Below, one piece after another: positions 23,961 through 36,432 of a stretch of 64,000 bases of DNA. The stretch spans positions 16,366,263 through 16,430,262 of the forward strand of contig OY848918.1 of NCBI GenBank assembly GCA_963693285.1. Direction: 5' to 3'. Made by a program: the position numbers and the translations under genes. Each line of letters starts with the position of its first letter. Within the stretch, counting starts at the first letter, position 1. The notes under the pieces were generated by a model. It did no database searches, was not told where the DNA came from, and saw only the letters and a program-made list of their open reading frames with translations. Source of the stretch: Xestospongia muta. Its lineage: Eukaryota; Porifera; Demospongiae; Haplosclerida; Petrosiidae.

Positions 23961-26900
23961 TTAAATTTTAACAACTATACGTTTTGTTACAATGTAAATT
24001 CTTCCCGGTTCTGATCTTAATGAATGTGTTAGAAGGGGATGTAACATTGGCAATACTTCATTGTTGTTAGAAAGAAAAACAACTTTCTTGTCCAAGGTAG
24101 GTTCAATAACATAACTATGATAGTGGCAATCAATTCCTCTAGTAAGGTATGAGTGTAAGTAAAGGAATACATTTTTTTCAACCATTAATATGTCCAAGAT
24201 TTTGCCAAACTGTGGTAAATCATCATCTTGAAAATCATATAAGACAAAGTCATTTTGAAAATATTTGCTTCCACTCCACTCAACCCAATCACATCTGTAT
24301 AACGTATAAACTATTTGAAACTAATAGTAAGTAAATATACCTGCATAATCTAGTCTCTTTCCTATCCAAATTGGGTAAGTTCATCATTATTTCATCCTGA
24401 ATATCTTTAGTTTCACGAGAAAGTGTTGATGAGTAGTCACCTAAAAATGATATTATAGTGATAAATTTAACCAAACAAACTCACTACATGCTGAGCTGAT
24501 GGACCTTTCAAAAAAGTCACTGCTGTTTATAAATGCACACATTAGTTTCTGATGACGTCGAGCAACAGATAATGGAATATTTCTAAAGTTTCCTAGTTGA
24601 GCTATTCTCTTAAAATAACTGTTCTTTGCTTCCATTCTCATGCACATTGAAGATGTATATGGTCCTAACCTACATGTATAAAATAAAGGGTATAAATAAC
24701 ATGTACAACAAATAGCTAGAGAACAAATGCTTACTTTAATGCTTGAGATGGAAGATGAACAAGATAATGTTGTTTAGGAATTATATTAGCTTCAGGATAA
24801 CATTTGCGAAACAAGCGTAGATACATCTCTACTAGTACTTCCAAGTACTGAATTAAATCAATAGACAATATTCGTGCCATACAAATTTTGAGTATATCTA
24901 ACAATAACAGGTAACACTCCCAATCAGAATCATCATTAGGAATTTGATCTCCAACCATTAATGGTAAATAAACAGCAAAGTTCCACATTTGAGCAGCTAT
25001 ATGATGTAATGAAAAGCATTTATAGTTTTATAGTTGGATAATTTATAGTTATGGTATGTTACTATTATTACATGTATGTTTTTAAAAATCCTACAAATTT
25101 ACAGTAGTATTTACAAATCTCTATTTTAAATATGCCTGACTTCTTAATTACCTGATTGATTGATGTTGCCATCAGGTTGTAACATACGAAGTATTAGTGG
25201 AGATGGTTTGTCCTTTCTTTCTGATCGACTAAATATGAAGAAGGTCATTTGATTATTGAGGATGTCAAGAGTGAAATACTTCTTCTCGAAAATGAAACGA
25301 TGCAGCATTAACTTCAATGTATATGGAACCACACCTTCTAGCAAAATATGCATAACATCTTGAGGAATTTGGTTATTAGCCACATGAAAATACTCTAAAC
25401 TGTTAAGAGTACTTTGGAAGTTTACACCATAAGTGACTGAGTCAGCTACAGCCAAGTGTCCGGACAAAAGTGAACAGTGGTAGTCATATGTAGCTGGTGT
25501 ACGGAGAACAAACATGTCTTCTTTATACTAAGAGAGCATAATAAACAATAAGGCAGTTTGTAGAAAGACCATAATTTTTTAGTTATCTATGTCAGTGACA
25601 AAGGTTTTCCATACATAACAGTATTATAGCTTAAAATGTTCTCACATTATATTTCATTGTTTCCCCTGTTGCAAGACAGTCACGGCACTTTCGCAGAGCT
25701 AACCCTACACCAACTTTAAATCCACCAATAGAATGTGCTGCCTGTGTATCAGCCAACATCACCAGTACAGCTCCTTTCACAATTATTTCTGTTTTGTTAA
25801 TTTGAAATGGGTATCCCTATATCATGATTAGTTTTTAAAAAATAATATTAGACATATTGAATACCTTTGATAGTTTATTCATGTCATCGATAAATGGTTT
25901 AAGTATACTTTCGTATCCATACTCCTTAAGATTTGGATATGTAACGGTAGCTATCAACTGGATTGATTTAAGAGATGCTCGTAACATGGGGTGAAGGTTT
26001 CCCAATGTATAGTAAAATAAAGCTGTATAGAAATGATATTACCCAATGCAATTACATTCACACTCAACTTACCGAGCTTATGCTTCCCTTTGCTTGACCC
26101 CAAGGGATTCGTTACTTCCACTTCATCATAATATGTAATGAATTCCAGGACCAAAGTGTCATTATAACATGAAAATAAAGGGTGATTTTTATATAGTGGT
26201 GCATCACAGAAATCTCCTAGCAACCAGTCATTTCGTTGATGGGATTTTGTGACCTAAATAATCAAGTATCAGGACATCACAAATAAAAGTTAGAAATTTA
26301 TAACCATTATTGTGGACTTTACCTCTTTAAAAAATTCTGAATTATTCAAAAGAATTTCAAGGTTCTTGAGCAGTGGAATATATTGAAATGTGTCTTTAAC
26401 TTCTACTAGTTGCTGAGTCGAACCAGACTGTTGATATTTGTAAGATCTACCAAGCTCAATGGTAACAGGTTCCTATAATGATAATAAGATAAACATCAAA
26501 TTCACCAATAGACTTTAGACTTAAATCTGCAGCTGTATAATGTTAAAAGCTGTTGTGGATTACTGTTATTATAAAACAGAATACATTGAACAACTTACAA
26601 CGAGGCCAAGATACTCTTTATAAAATTTAGTTTGTTGATATTCTGTCCTGAGGTTGAGAAATGGATTTTTTATTGTAAAACAGCTTGATATCCTAAGATC
26701 ACTGCCAGCATCATTCAACAATTTTTGGACAGAGTTTTCAATCCTTTGGGAGGTTAGTTTAATTATATCATCGACTGATTCCAGTGCAAAATCTAAAGAT
26801 GCTTGTGTTAATCTGTACTTCTCTTTCAAAGTGATCAAAAAACGAGCAGCAGCTAGCACAATATCTTCCTCTTCACTAAATTGAGGTTTAGCAATCACAC

Positions 26901-27243
26901 TCATTACATCAGAATCTTCTGTGATCATGTCATCACAAAAATCAACTGTTTCACTTGAAGTTTTTGACTCTGCATTCGTGATCCCACTATCACACATATA
27001 AATGCAATGTCCATCGAGAATCGTTGATTGGCATAAAGTTTCTCTCCATTTATTGTGTTTACGATTACAATGTGTAAGAAAGGTAGCATAAGTTGATCCA
27101 CTAGTGAATTCATACCTGCACGATGAAATACCACAAATATAGAAAAAGTTGCTTTCCAAACAGTGGGCTTCAAAAAGGTGCTTCACAAAAACGAGGATGT
27201 TGGTAGTGTAAAAAGTGCAGTAAGGACAGTAGGATGTATCCAT
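23961..27243 (-). CDS. Transposase-like protein of the CACTG element, ten exons, apparently intact
   Basis: On the minus strand, exons 27243-26599, 26472-26323, 26253-26073, 26022-25865, 25816-25646, 25527-25152, 24996-24735, 24669-24485, 24440-24341 and 24294-23961 join in frame with GT-AG sites and end at a stop at 23961-23963, giving 853 residues. The N-terminus has a C2H2-like CPYC...H...H zinc-binding stretch starting at residue 6. Later segments carry FYYTLGNLHP, DTQAAHSIGGFK, IPQDVMHILLEGVVPY and PKQHYLVHLP, the pattern of large CACTA/EnSpm-type and related animal transposases. The Asp and His of QDVMH and the late His are candidates for the catalytic region. The start is the first Met ahead of the zinc-finger stretch. 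No stop or frame break was found. Enzymatic activity is inferred. Confidence 0.85.
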
Positions 27244-27406
27244 TAAGAAGACTTCTAATAATTCGTTAATTTAATTAATTTTGATATTTCTGGTTTGCAC
27301 AAACCCGCCAACTATTAGAGAGAAGGTCAGTGAGAACTGAGAATTATACGTGAGAGCGGTGATCCTTGTATATTGGTTAAAGAGAACGGTTATTGTAAGC
27401 GAAGAA
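27244..27406. promoter_or_regulatory. Divergent promoter of the two transposon genes
   Basis: Only 163 bases separate the start codons of the minus-strand transposase and the plus-strand SAM gene, so the two must share a bidirectional promoter. I see no clear TATA box; AATTAATTAATT near 27265 is AT-rich. Confidence 0.6.
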
Positions 27407-30007
27407 ATGGATCAGTTGTCCGAAATGACTACTGAGGATCTTAGCTCATGGTTGATGGACAAACAAATCCCAATGGAAGTGATAGAGTCATTCCAAGGTC
27501 AGCCTCACTTCATGCAGTAAAACTCTGATTAAAATGTTTATTATGTATAGAAACTTATGCCTATTGTATGGCATAAATGAACGCTAATACTTTTGTTTGA
27601 ATGAATTATATTATTTATTTCAAAAAAGTTTTACTGAAGTCATGACTTATCCAACTCATTAAGTTGTTCATTTTCAGTGTCTAGTTCATGATTTATATGC
27701 CATGCCAACTCTAGTCTATTTGACTAAGACAAGTACATGCTCATCTGGAAAACTTTATCTTGTCTTTTTGTTTGTAATTTAGAAAATGCTATGGATGGGG
27801 AAGCATTATTAACTTTGATTGGACTCACACCTGGTCCTGACTGCCTAAAAGATTTGGTTAAGAAAGTGGGGCTCAGGCTAAAAGTGTATAAGGCAATTAA
27901 AGTGCTATATGATACTGAAAATGTGAGTTGTTACCAATAGAAAAGTTTAACTGTTAACATCAAGTATAGAGCAATCAGACTGTCCTGAAAGTCCAGTATA
28001 TCTTTCTAGTCCTAGTCCTAGTATTGCCAGTGAGAAGGTTAATGTGGGAAGTAGGCATGTCAGTCCTGTGGTCAGTACAAGTGATAAATCTAGTACATCT
28101 GGAGCTATTAATAAAGTCTGTACTATTTTAATAAAATATTTGTGATTAATTCAATCTAAAGGAACATCCCACCAATTCATCTTTTGCTACTAGATGTAAG
28201 ATTGAGAAGAAAGTAAGTACAAAGGCCATACATGATAGCATAGTATATACAACTCTCTTAGGAGGTTCCTGAGCTTTTTCCAATTCCAACCTTTCGCAAT
28301 GCGACAGAAGCCAATCTTGCTAAAGAAATTCTAATTGATTACGATCGTAAATATATTGTACAAACTTTAGCTACTATGCTAATGGCACATGTATCCAGGC
28401 CTTCATTGAGAGACTGTCAAGTAGTCTCAAAAGCCTTGCATCAGAAATTTCACTTTTTGGGAGATGAAACATCTGAGGTATGAATAGTATCAGAAGTATT
28501 TTTCATAATTTTTATTACTATAGAATGCTTGGAAATGGTTTATTTACACGCGAAGTCAAAATGTCAATAGAAACTCAGACAAGGATGCTTCTATTGATGC
28601 TCCACCAACTAAAAGAGTGAAGATTGGTGACTGTTCTAAACATTCTTATCCTCCTATTAGAGAATCTGCAGATGATGATGCATCAAATGAGAGAAATCTT
28701 GAACTATTGAGGGAAGAGTTTGCGAAGACCAAGCCAAGAAATGATGTGCTAAAGGAGTTAATGGCTCACACTTACCACTTTAGGAGGAAAACTATTTTAA
28801 ATTCTCCCATGTCAGTCACTGCTATTATATTGGAAATGCCTCTTTTAAAAAAGTGCACTTACGTAAGTTGTATTATAGCTAATGTTAATATTTCTCTATA
28901 GTGGAATGGGTACATACCGATGTTATATGAATGAGATTTGTTCTTGTCTTTATATATAGATGACTCAAGAGTTTGCATTAGTGATGCAACGACCAAACAT
29001 CAAAGAAGAGTTTGATGATGACCTTCTAATCTGGTCAAAAGCAATTATAACATATTGTCAAAATACTCAAAAGAGGTCATCTGCTATACAATTTGTTTTA
29101 GGGGACAGTCGTTTTGCTGATTTAGACTGTGAGTCCCTTCACTTTGCAATTAATTATACATAACATAGTCTAAAATAGTGATATGACATTCTAATTACAG
29201 TCTGCATTTGTAGCTAATAACTTAAATGTCTAAAAAGTTTAAAAGCATTCATAGTAAAATTTATGAATTGTAGGTTTAACAGATCCAGATTTACTCTCTT
29301 GCATGTTCAGTATTGTAAATAAGAGTTTCCAATTAGTTTCTGTAGAAACCTACAAGTTATCATCACTTATTTTGATAATTTATAACACCCACAAGGCCAA
29401 CCCAGTTCTTTAATTTGCTCTTTTATGTCATCAAAATAAATAAAGAGATCAGTCAATTATTATACTTATAGGTGACTCTCTTTTGATGAAGGCCATGAGG
29501 TGTTTATCACTACTCCTATTACCCACAAAGACTAAACATGCAGAAGGCGGTATTCCATTTCTTATAAGATTTTTACCTGTAAGTTCACATCAATTGTTTC
29601 TAATTTATTGCTGATTACTATAGACTGGTACTCCACCATCTGATGCTCCTGACAGAGAAAATAATCAACCTCACATTGCAATTATTGAACATGAAGACTA
29701 CAGTCAGTACTTTATAGCTATTGAACAAGTGATCATGCTTGAAACCACAAATCTTCCCTCAGCCTTATTCTTCCTTTTAGCTGCTCACTACGTTTTTAAT
29801 TTAAGTTATCACACAAAAGCTGCCGAAGTGTTGACATTTATACAGGAGAAATTTGCTAAAATACCAACTGTTGTGTTCGACTCTAAGCACAAAGGGAAAA
29901 GGCCAAAAGACAAATCACCTGTGGCTTCTTCTCATATCATCGGCATTGTTCGCTGCTATGAATCACTAAAAGAAGAATGCATTGGGGCTGATCATGATAT
30001 CGACTAA
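27407..30007 (+). CDS. SAM-domain accessory protein of the CACTG element
   Basis: Proposed exons are 27407-27497, 27783-27922, 27970-28115, 28162-28212, 28262-28477, 28524-28862, 28960-29128, 29472-29578 and 29624-30007 (stop). The first two encode a SAM domain (MTTEDLSSWLMDKQIPMEVI, then AMDGEALLTLIGL and RLKVYKAIKVL). The rest resembles the SAMD3-like proteins common in fish and invertebrate genomes: FPIPTFRNAT, a helical region with CQVVSKALHQKF, a basic linker KRVKIG, and a long helical C-terminus. Phases fit everywhere except between exons 2 and 3: exon 2 ends in phase 0 at GTGAGT, but the Ser/Pro-rich frame of exon 3 needs phase 1. Either one base is missing or the exon limits differ. 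Its placement inside the element suggests a role in transposition, perhaps as a DNA- or transposase-binding partner. Confidence 0.75.
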
Positions 30008-31215
30008 CTCTTATCCTGATATTCCATTGTTATGGCTACATTTGCAGTTTTTATATGCTCTCATTTATCTCGTGGTTGTTGGTCATTATTGTTATTTACA
30101 AGTCATTTATGAACATTTAAAACTATCATTCGATTATCAGAACTACAACTATGATAAGTACGTCAACTGACTGTTTACATAGTAGGAACATGTCATTGAG
30201 GTTTTGACCCTGAAAGTTCTACAAAGCTGTTTGTTGATTGATCAGAAGGTACTCAAACTTTTTTCTTAAAGTTGATTTTCATTGATTTTTAATCTTGTTT
30301 GCTTTGAAAGATTGAAAATTAAAAAAAATAATACTTCTTATTTGACAAAACTATTGCAACATAGCAAATGACTTTTTCCAATTAACACATACACTTCTGT
30401 TATAAGGAAAAAAAAACTTTTTCAAATTAACAAATAACTATTTATAATAACTTACATTCCTTCAAGTTGCCAAATTTGAATTTGAAGAAGAGCCTAGAAA
30501 ACTGACAAAAGATTGTTATTTTAACAAATAAAATGTGTGTTACATTCACAAAAAATTTGTTAAAAATTATATTTGTCATTTTAACAAAAAAAGGGTTTAT
30601 CATCAGAGTTTCATAACCACAACAAATTATTTTTGCTAAAATAACAAACTTTTTTTTACAGTGTAATAGTATCATTCAATTGCCAAGCAAGATTAAATGC
30701 TAGATTCATGATGAATGTTTCTCTGAGCCTTTACATGACTCTTTAAAATGTTTCAATATTTCATATACAAAATTTATTGTAATTTTAAAATGAAGCGTTC
30801 TTTGGAAATGTCCCATAGTACAAACATAAATCGATATATTATCTATTAGTAGCAGTTTTTTCAATGCTTTGAGACGTTTCCTGAATGCGTTACGTCGCTC
30901 CAAATCCATGTACAATCTTGAAAACACTTTTCAGAACTTTTCTAACGATTGGTTTGACCAACGGCCTCTTGTCTTGCTGATCCGTATTCCTCTGAGATTC
31001 TCTACAACATACTAAAAAATCTCCACGTTAAGTTTTTTTTCTTTTCGAGAAATGGCACTTGACCTCTGCAGCCTGTAGAGTCCACATGTTTTTCTATTCG
31101 TTGCTAAAAGTTGGTAGCTGCTAACGCTTCGGTTGCCAAGTTATAGCATTTCAAAAAACAACCCCGGTAACAGACACACACGCACATACACACACACACT
31201 GAAAGACTACAGTAC

Positions 31216-31243
31216 CCTCGCTATGCGCCCACGCACAGCGAGG
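31216..31243. repeat. Terminal hairpin of the TTAA element
   Basis: The 28 bases ending the element pair with themselves: CCTCGCT with AGCGAGG and TGCG with CGCA around a CCCA loop. The equivalent end of the other MITE copy (13428-13455) reads CCTTGCT with AGCAAGG, so the outer stem is kept by matched changes on both arms. Confidence 0.75.
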
Positions 31244-31247
31244 TTAA

Positions 31248-32270
31248 AAAGAGGCAAACCACATCATGGTTAGTGTAGTTATCAATACCTCATCAAATGA
31301 AAATGATGAAATGAGACAAGCTCTTTTATTGCGTGCAGATTTAAGCTAGGAATATTCCAGATCATTAATAGTAGCATCAATCATTATAATATATATCATT
31401 ACAATTCTATTTCTAGGTATATACATTTATACTTACACATAATTGCAACCTAAACAGTAAATCTATGATGTACCTGTAGTGTATACATTGGGAATTAAGT
31501 GGTTATGAAGATATCATGATTTTCTAAACAAATATAAATTACCCAACACCCAATATATACTAAGGCTCTCAAGTTTACATTAGCTATTTATTCAGTGGTA
31601 CTATCTACAGATTATACTTTGTTTAGGTGTGTTGTTCATGACAAGCGCAGCAGTTAATTAATAAAGAGCAATCATTTTTTTGTTACAATAAAAGTTAAAA
31701 TTATATAAAATTAAATAACTTGACACAACTAGTACTATGTGTATGGTTGTGTATGAACAAGTTTTTATCTTTTATATTGAATAACTTTGTATTGAGGTAT
31801 ACTCTAACTAATAAACAGATCTCTATAAGACCAATTAAACGATGTTGTGAAAAGTGTACAAAGGAAAGTTAAACCATTATATATTGTGCACATATTAGTT
31901 TCCTGCTGAAAGTAGTGTCTCTTATTTGAGTCATAGTAGGTAAAAAGAATGATTGGACCACTTAATTTAAATTTTTTTCATATAAGTACTATGATCCATG
32001 TTATTAATGTGTTGAGAAGAATACTACAAGGACTATAGATCATTCCTGTATAATATGTTCATGTTCTGACATCAATAGTTTTATAGATATCGAAATAATC
32101 AAGATGCCTTTCCATGGCATAATTAGTTTACTATTGCTTACAAAATTATCAACTTATTTATAACATATCTTTATACATGCATAAAAACATACAACAGATG
32201 AAATATTTTAGTTTTGATTAAGTACATGTTAACCTGTATTTATGATTTTGACTTGGCTGTAGATCATTGG
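31248..32270. other. Intergenic DNA
   Basis: About 1 kb of AT-rich sequence with no gene, RNA or element end that I can support. Confidence 0.6.
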
Positions 32271-33905
32271 ATACCGTATAACAGGTTCTTTCAAGGGCAT
32301 CATATTTCCCGAATTTCACGGAATTTAGGACAATTCGTGAAAATAACTGACGCGAAAAAATTCGTACACGTTAAACCATATATTATCAATAATTAATTAA
32401 TAATCTATGGTTAAACCCACTTGAGGCACGTGGATCAATACAAACATGGCGTTACTGAAATATTTCAAGAAATCTAGCTTTTTGTCACATCCTAATGGAC
32501 CCCTGTCAGAACAAATGCCGTCTTCTAGTATAGCTTCGTCTAATAGAGAAGTTCAGAACTACTCAATGATAAAAACCTTGTATCTAAAAGAGGCCAATAT
32601 GCTAAGTATTCGGATGATGAAAGAGCTAAAGTAGCAAAATGAGCATCCCAGATGGGAGTTACAAACTCGCTACGACTTTTTAAAAAGGAGTTTGCTGACC
32701 GTCTTTTAAAGGAGAGTACTGTTCGCACCTGAAAAAAATACAAACAGAAAATTAAGCTCAGGCACAAGTTTGGCAAGTCAATGGAGATAAAGAAACTGGA
32801 AAGTGGTAAACATATATGTCATCCCCTACTGTTGGGAGCTATCATGGAAAAAGAGGTGCAGGAATTATGTAAAAAATTTAAGAGAAGGTGAAGCTGTTAT
32901 CAACTCAGCTATAGTAATGGCTGCTGCGGAAGGAATTGTCAAAAACCATGACAGCAACTAACTGTAGTGCAATGGTGGACATATTGTCATTTGCAAGAAT
33001 TGGGCTAAAAGCTTTTTAGATCGTATGGGATATGTAAAAAAGGGCAAGCACAAAAGCTAAAGTCAACCTATCTGAGTTTGAAGCTTACAAAAGTCAATTC
33101 CTACTTGATGTACAGACACTTGTGGAGATGGGAGAGATTCCAAAGAAGCTGGTGATCAATTAGGATCATACAGGGATACAGTATGTGCCCATAAGTTCCA
33201 GGACAATGGCAGAAGAAGGATCAAAATGAGTTAAAATTGCATGCATTAATGATAATTGGCAAATTACAGCTGTTTTCACAAATACAATGAGTGAAGATTT
33301 TCTTCCTCCTCAGATCATCCACTCTGGGAAAAATCAAACACTGGAAAAATTAATATGTTTCTGGACCATGAAACATCTGGAAACGTTTTGAAAATGTCAA
33401 GTATCCTGTTATGTTTCTGGTGTTTCCAAACTAAGGAAACATAAAGATTTCTTTTGATAAGAAACACATGTGAAGAGCAAGTTTCCCACTATATAGAAAC
33501 ACTTGAAAACGCCAACTTTTTATTTGTATTCACTAAAGAAACTTTAATGTTTCCATTGAATTTAATAATTATTTACAAATACAAGAAATCCAAAAACATC
33601 AAGTAATCACTACAAAATTAAATACATTTATGATGTCCTCAAAAAAAGGAAATGTTATGTAAATCATAAATAATTAAATATAATGTCATTGTCACATAAA
33701 TAACTTAAACAATAAATGACAATCAGAATACTCTCAACAAACCAGTACTTGATGACATGATATACTACATAACATAACTTTTTAAATGACTGAATAAATG
33801 ACTCATAAAATTAATTATTGAATAACCACTGTCATTGCAATCAATGCTGAAAAGCACATTCAGAATAACCAGCTGGTTTCAGTCTATCAGAAGGAAGGCC
33901 TTCCT

Positions 33906-35905
33906 TCATTTTAAGTCATAATGCTTACTTTTTACTGAACAATTTTTGGAAGATTTTTTATCCAAAGCATACAGTGATTTTGTTAGATTTTTTCTTCTCC
34001 AGGGAAGAGTGGGAATAATAAATTGGTAATCTTCATTTTCATCACTTTCTTCTGAGTTCATCATATCACCAGTAAAACAAACTCTCCACTTTGTTTTAGT
34101 AGCATCAGATAGGCCAGCTATTCGATCATATTCAGTAAGTCTTCGTTGTAGCTTCTATTAAAAAACAGTGTTTGAAATAAAAGTAAAGATTCATAGGTAT
34201 TTACACTAACATTATTAATATCATTTACTATAATGGAAATTACAATAGTATTAATTAAATGGTATGAACTACTTACTCTAGTTATCCTGTTTCTTCTCTG
34301 TTTTTCACATTTATTAGGATACTTTCCTGAATTTATTAGCTTTGCCTTAGTGTGACAACTTGAAAAATAAGTTTTAGTAGCATCTATAAAAGGATCATAA
34401 TGGTGAGTAATATGGTACAACCATATTTAATAAAATATTTAATAATGCACACATTATATAATACATAAAATTCATAATTTCAACAGATATGCCAATATGT
34501 CTTTCAGGTTGATAATATTACTAACCATTAATAACTGAAGTGGCTACATCAGGAGAGTGAGATTTCACTTCTGCTACTAATTTCTTTAATATCATTTGAT
34601 TTTCTTTGTCACTTATTTTCTTACTACAACAAGTATACAGAAGATATGTTACAAGTAGAGGTCATGTTATTCATACCTAAAGTTCCATTCAAGGTTCTCA
34701 TCTTCTTTGTATAAAGCTAAATATGTTTTGCGTACACAATCCTAGATAATAAAAGTTACTATAACATGATGTGTGAGTGGATCATATGTACTAACAGTGT
34801 TATACATACAATATTGTCACAATAATATTACTATATTTGCCTATCTCTGTAAAAATTAATCATAGTTTAGACTAGTGAGCAGACCTTTCAACCTTTCAAC
34901 CCTACTTTTAGTTTATAATGGGACGAAGGGATTCTTGACACAAATTACAGTGTACTGTTTGTTCAAAAATACACAATCAATTGACTGTACACATAATATA
35001 GTACTGTAATATATTTATTTTCCAGTTTAGCCCCATATCAAAAACATTTCACACCCCAAAGCATAAGGATAGTATACAGTATTCGTTCTGAATAAACATA
35101 TCATGATACCTAAGTCAACTAAAAAGCCTAAGGAGAAATTGAGATTACCATAGACCACAAATTGTGTAAATAGCTATGTGGTTGTATTATAAAAACTGTT
35201 AAATTTCTCACTTTACCTCAGCAGATCAAAATAACTTACTCTTACTTCAGGAGGTGAAATCTTTCTTCTTGTAGTAGAACCATGACATTGTCCAAATCTA
35301 CCTTCCAAGTCCTCAATATGTGTCTGTAACCTTTCTTCTGAATTTTTAATCTCTTGGAAAACTTTTTCCAATGCTACAAAAATATAACATAAAAAGTGTA
35401 CAATTTTACCATTTACCATTTTCTGTTCATTATCAATGAAGTTATGGACAACAGGAGATTCCTTAACTTTAGTACTACCTTGAGTTTTTTGATTACATTT
35501 TAAAGAAATTCTTGATACTGACGTAGCTTTAGCATGGTAGGGAGTTATTTCAGTTGAAGCTTTACCCTGTGTGGTATTGTCAGTTTGGTTTTGACTAGTA
35601 GTAACTTTGGCACTAGCTTTAACACTGTTGTCTTTTGTTTTTAAAGAAGCGCTAGCATTTATCCAAGAAGGGGACTGAGATGGACCAATGGCATCTTCGA
35701 AACGAGAGAGTGGGTTCAATCGACTGTTTACTGCTATTCTTGGAGGTGTAGGAGGATTTACAACAGGACTTGAGTCATCACATTCAGTACTGTGACAGTT
35801 AGATGAGCTCGATGACAGGCTCTCAGGATACTCATTATAGTTATTATCATTGAGTTGATCAAAACAGCTAGGACTGGGTTGATGTTGATGGAAAGAATAG
35901 GCCAT
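33906..35905 (-). CDS. Accessory protein of the second CACTG element, five exons, intact
   Basis: Exons 35905-35240, 34741-34677, 34623-34526, 34383-34277 and 34154-33906 join in frame to 394 residues. The N-terminal half is low-complexity Ser/Thr/Pro/Asn-rich. A short coiled-coil-like part (EKVFQEIKNSEERLQTHIED) follows, then a helical region with KKISDKENQMILKKL and a C-terminal block with MMNSEESDENEDYQFIIP and LPWRR followed by a basic tail. The SEES-acidic plus LPWR block is a recurrent pattern in transposon-encoded proteins of cnidarians and fish as I recall it; its function is unknown. A 36-base GTAAAA...TTGTAG segment near 35375-35410 could be a cryptic in-frame intron. The gene faces away from the transposase remnant. 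Confidence 0.72.
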
Positions 35906-36029
35906 ATTCTAACTTCTAGAGCCAGAGAGAACAAGATAAAACTGTATAGAGATCCCGCGCGTTTCGGCTACGTTGTCACGTGATCAATGCAACAGTGGAA
36001 GAGAGGTATCTTGGTTACTTTGTTCTAAA
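35906..36029. promoter_or_regulatory. Divergent promoter of the second CACTG element
   Basis: The 124 bases between two divergent start codons are locally GC-rich (CCCGCGCGTTTCGG) and contain CACGTG at 35977-35982 inside TCACGTGATC. An E-box-type palindrome here is a plausible host-factor site. Confidence 0.55.
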
Positions 36030-36432
36030 ATGTCTCAGAGATTAAGACAGTCTAAGACTACAAATTTCATGCTTTGTGGGCATTGTTTTAAAAGACTCTC
36101 ATTGAAAACTTACAAGCAGCATTGACGATTATACTGTCACTCAGGAACCTGGTGTAATGTATCACAACCCCAGAAGCACAATAATAATAGCTCTTCTATC
36201 AGTTTATCTGATTCATCTAGTGATGATTCCGTTAAAGAGACTGATTTTTGTCGCGAGAAAGAACAGCCGTCATTACTTTGGTAAACCTTATGAGGTGTAT
36301 TGTAACTCAACTTTTGAGTTATGTTCAGACAACCAGTTTGTACCAATCGAAAACATTCCTGGGATAGGTCTTTCTTGCACTTACACTATCAATGATGAGA
36401 CAGTACTAGTTGGGAGTCCGTTAATTTCTTGA
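36030..36432 (+). pseudogene. Transposase remnant: N-terminal zinc-finger piece fused to C-terminal piece
   Basis: ATG 36030 starts a frame with CGHCFKRLSLKTYKQH, a C2H2-like N-terminus, stopped by TGA directly after it. Beyond, a Ser-rich piece continues in frame, and from about 36270 another frame reads FGKPYEVYCNSTFELCSDNQ with FVPIENI, resembling a transposase C-terminus and stopping at 36430-36432. Everything between these two ends of the protein is missing, which marks an internal deletion. Confidence 0.6.

Larger units (their letters stand above)
23618..30663. mobile_element. Autonomous-looking CACTG-ended DNA transposon (CMC/EnSpm-like), 7046 bp
   Basis: The ends are CACTGTAAAAA and TTTTTTACAGTG, with a TA target duplication at 23616-23617 and 30664-30665. 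The empty site is readable in the MITE at 13428-14285, where GAGTAAGTAATAG (reverse complement) is uninterrupted. Both subterminal regions (23630-23870 and 30340-30650) are dense in TTGTTAA-type repeats, typical of CACTA elements as transposase-binding sites. Inside are two divergent genes. Family placement rests on the ends, target duplication and transposase motifs. Other members of the CMC group (Mirage, Chapaev) or a distinct lineage remain possible. Confidence 0.85.
23387..31243. mobile_element. TTAA-flanked MITE carrying a nested CACTG transposon
   Basis: Flanked by perfect TTAA at 23383-23386 and 31244-31247. The ends are CCTCGCTGCGGTGCCCA and, in reverse complement at the right, CCTCGCTGTGCGTGGG. 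Removing the inner element and one TA duplication leaves about 809 bases matching the 858-bp MITE at 13428-14285 in reverse orientation. The right end folds into a hairpin (31216-31243). Confidence 0.88.
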
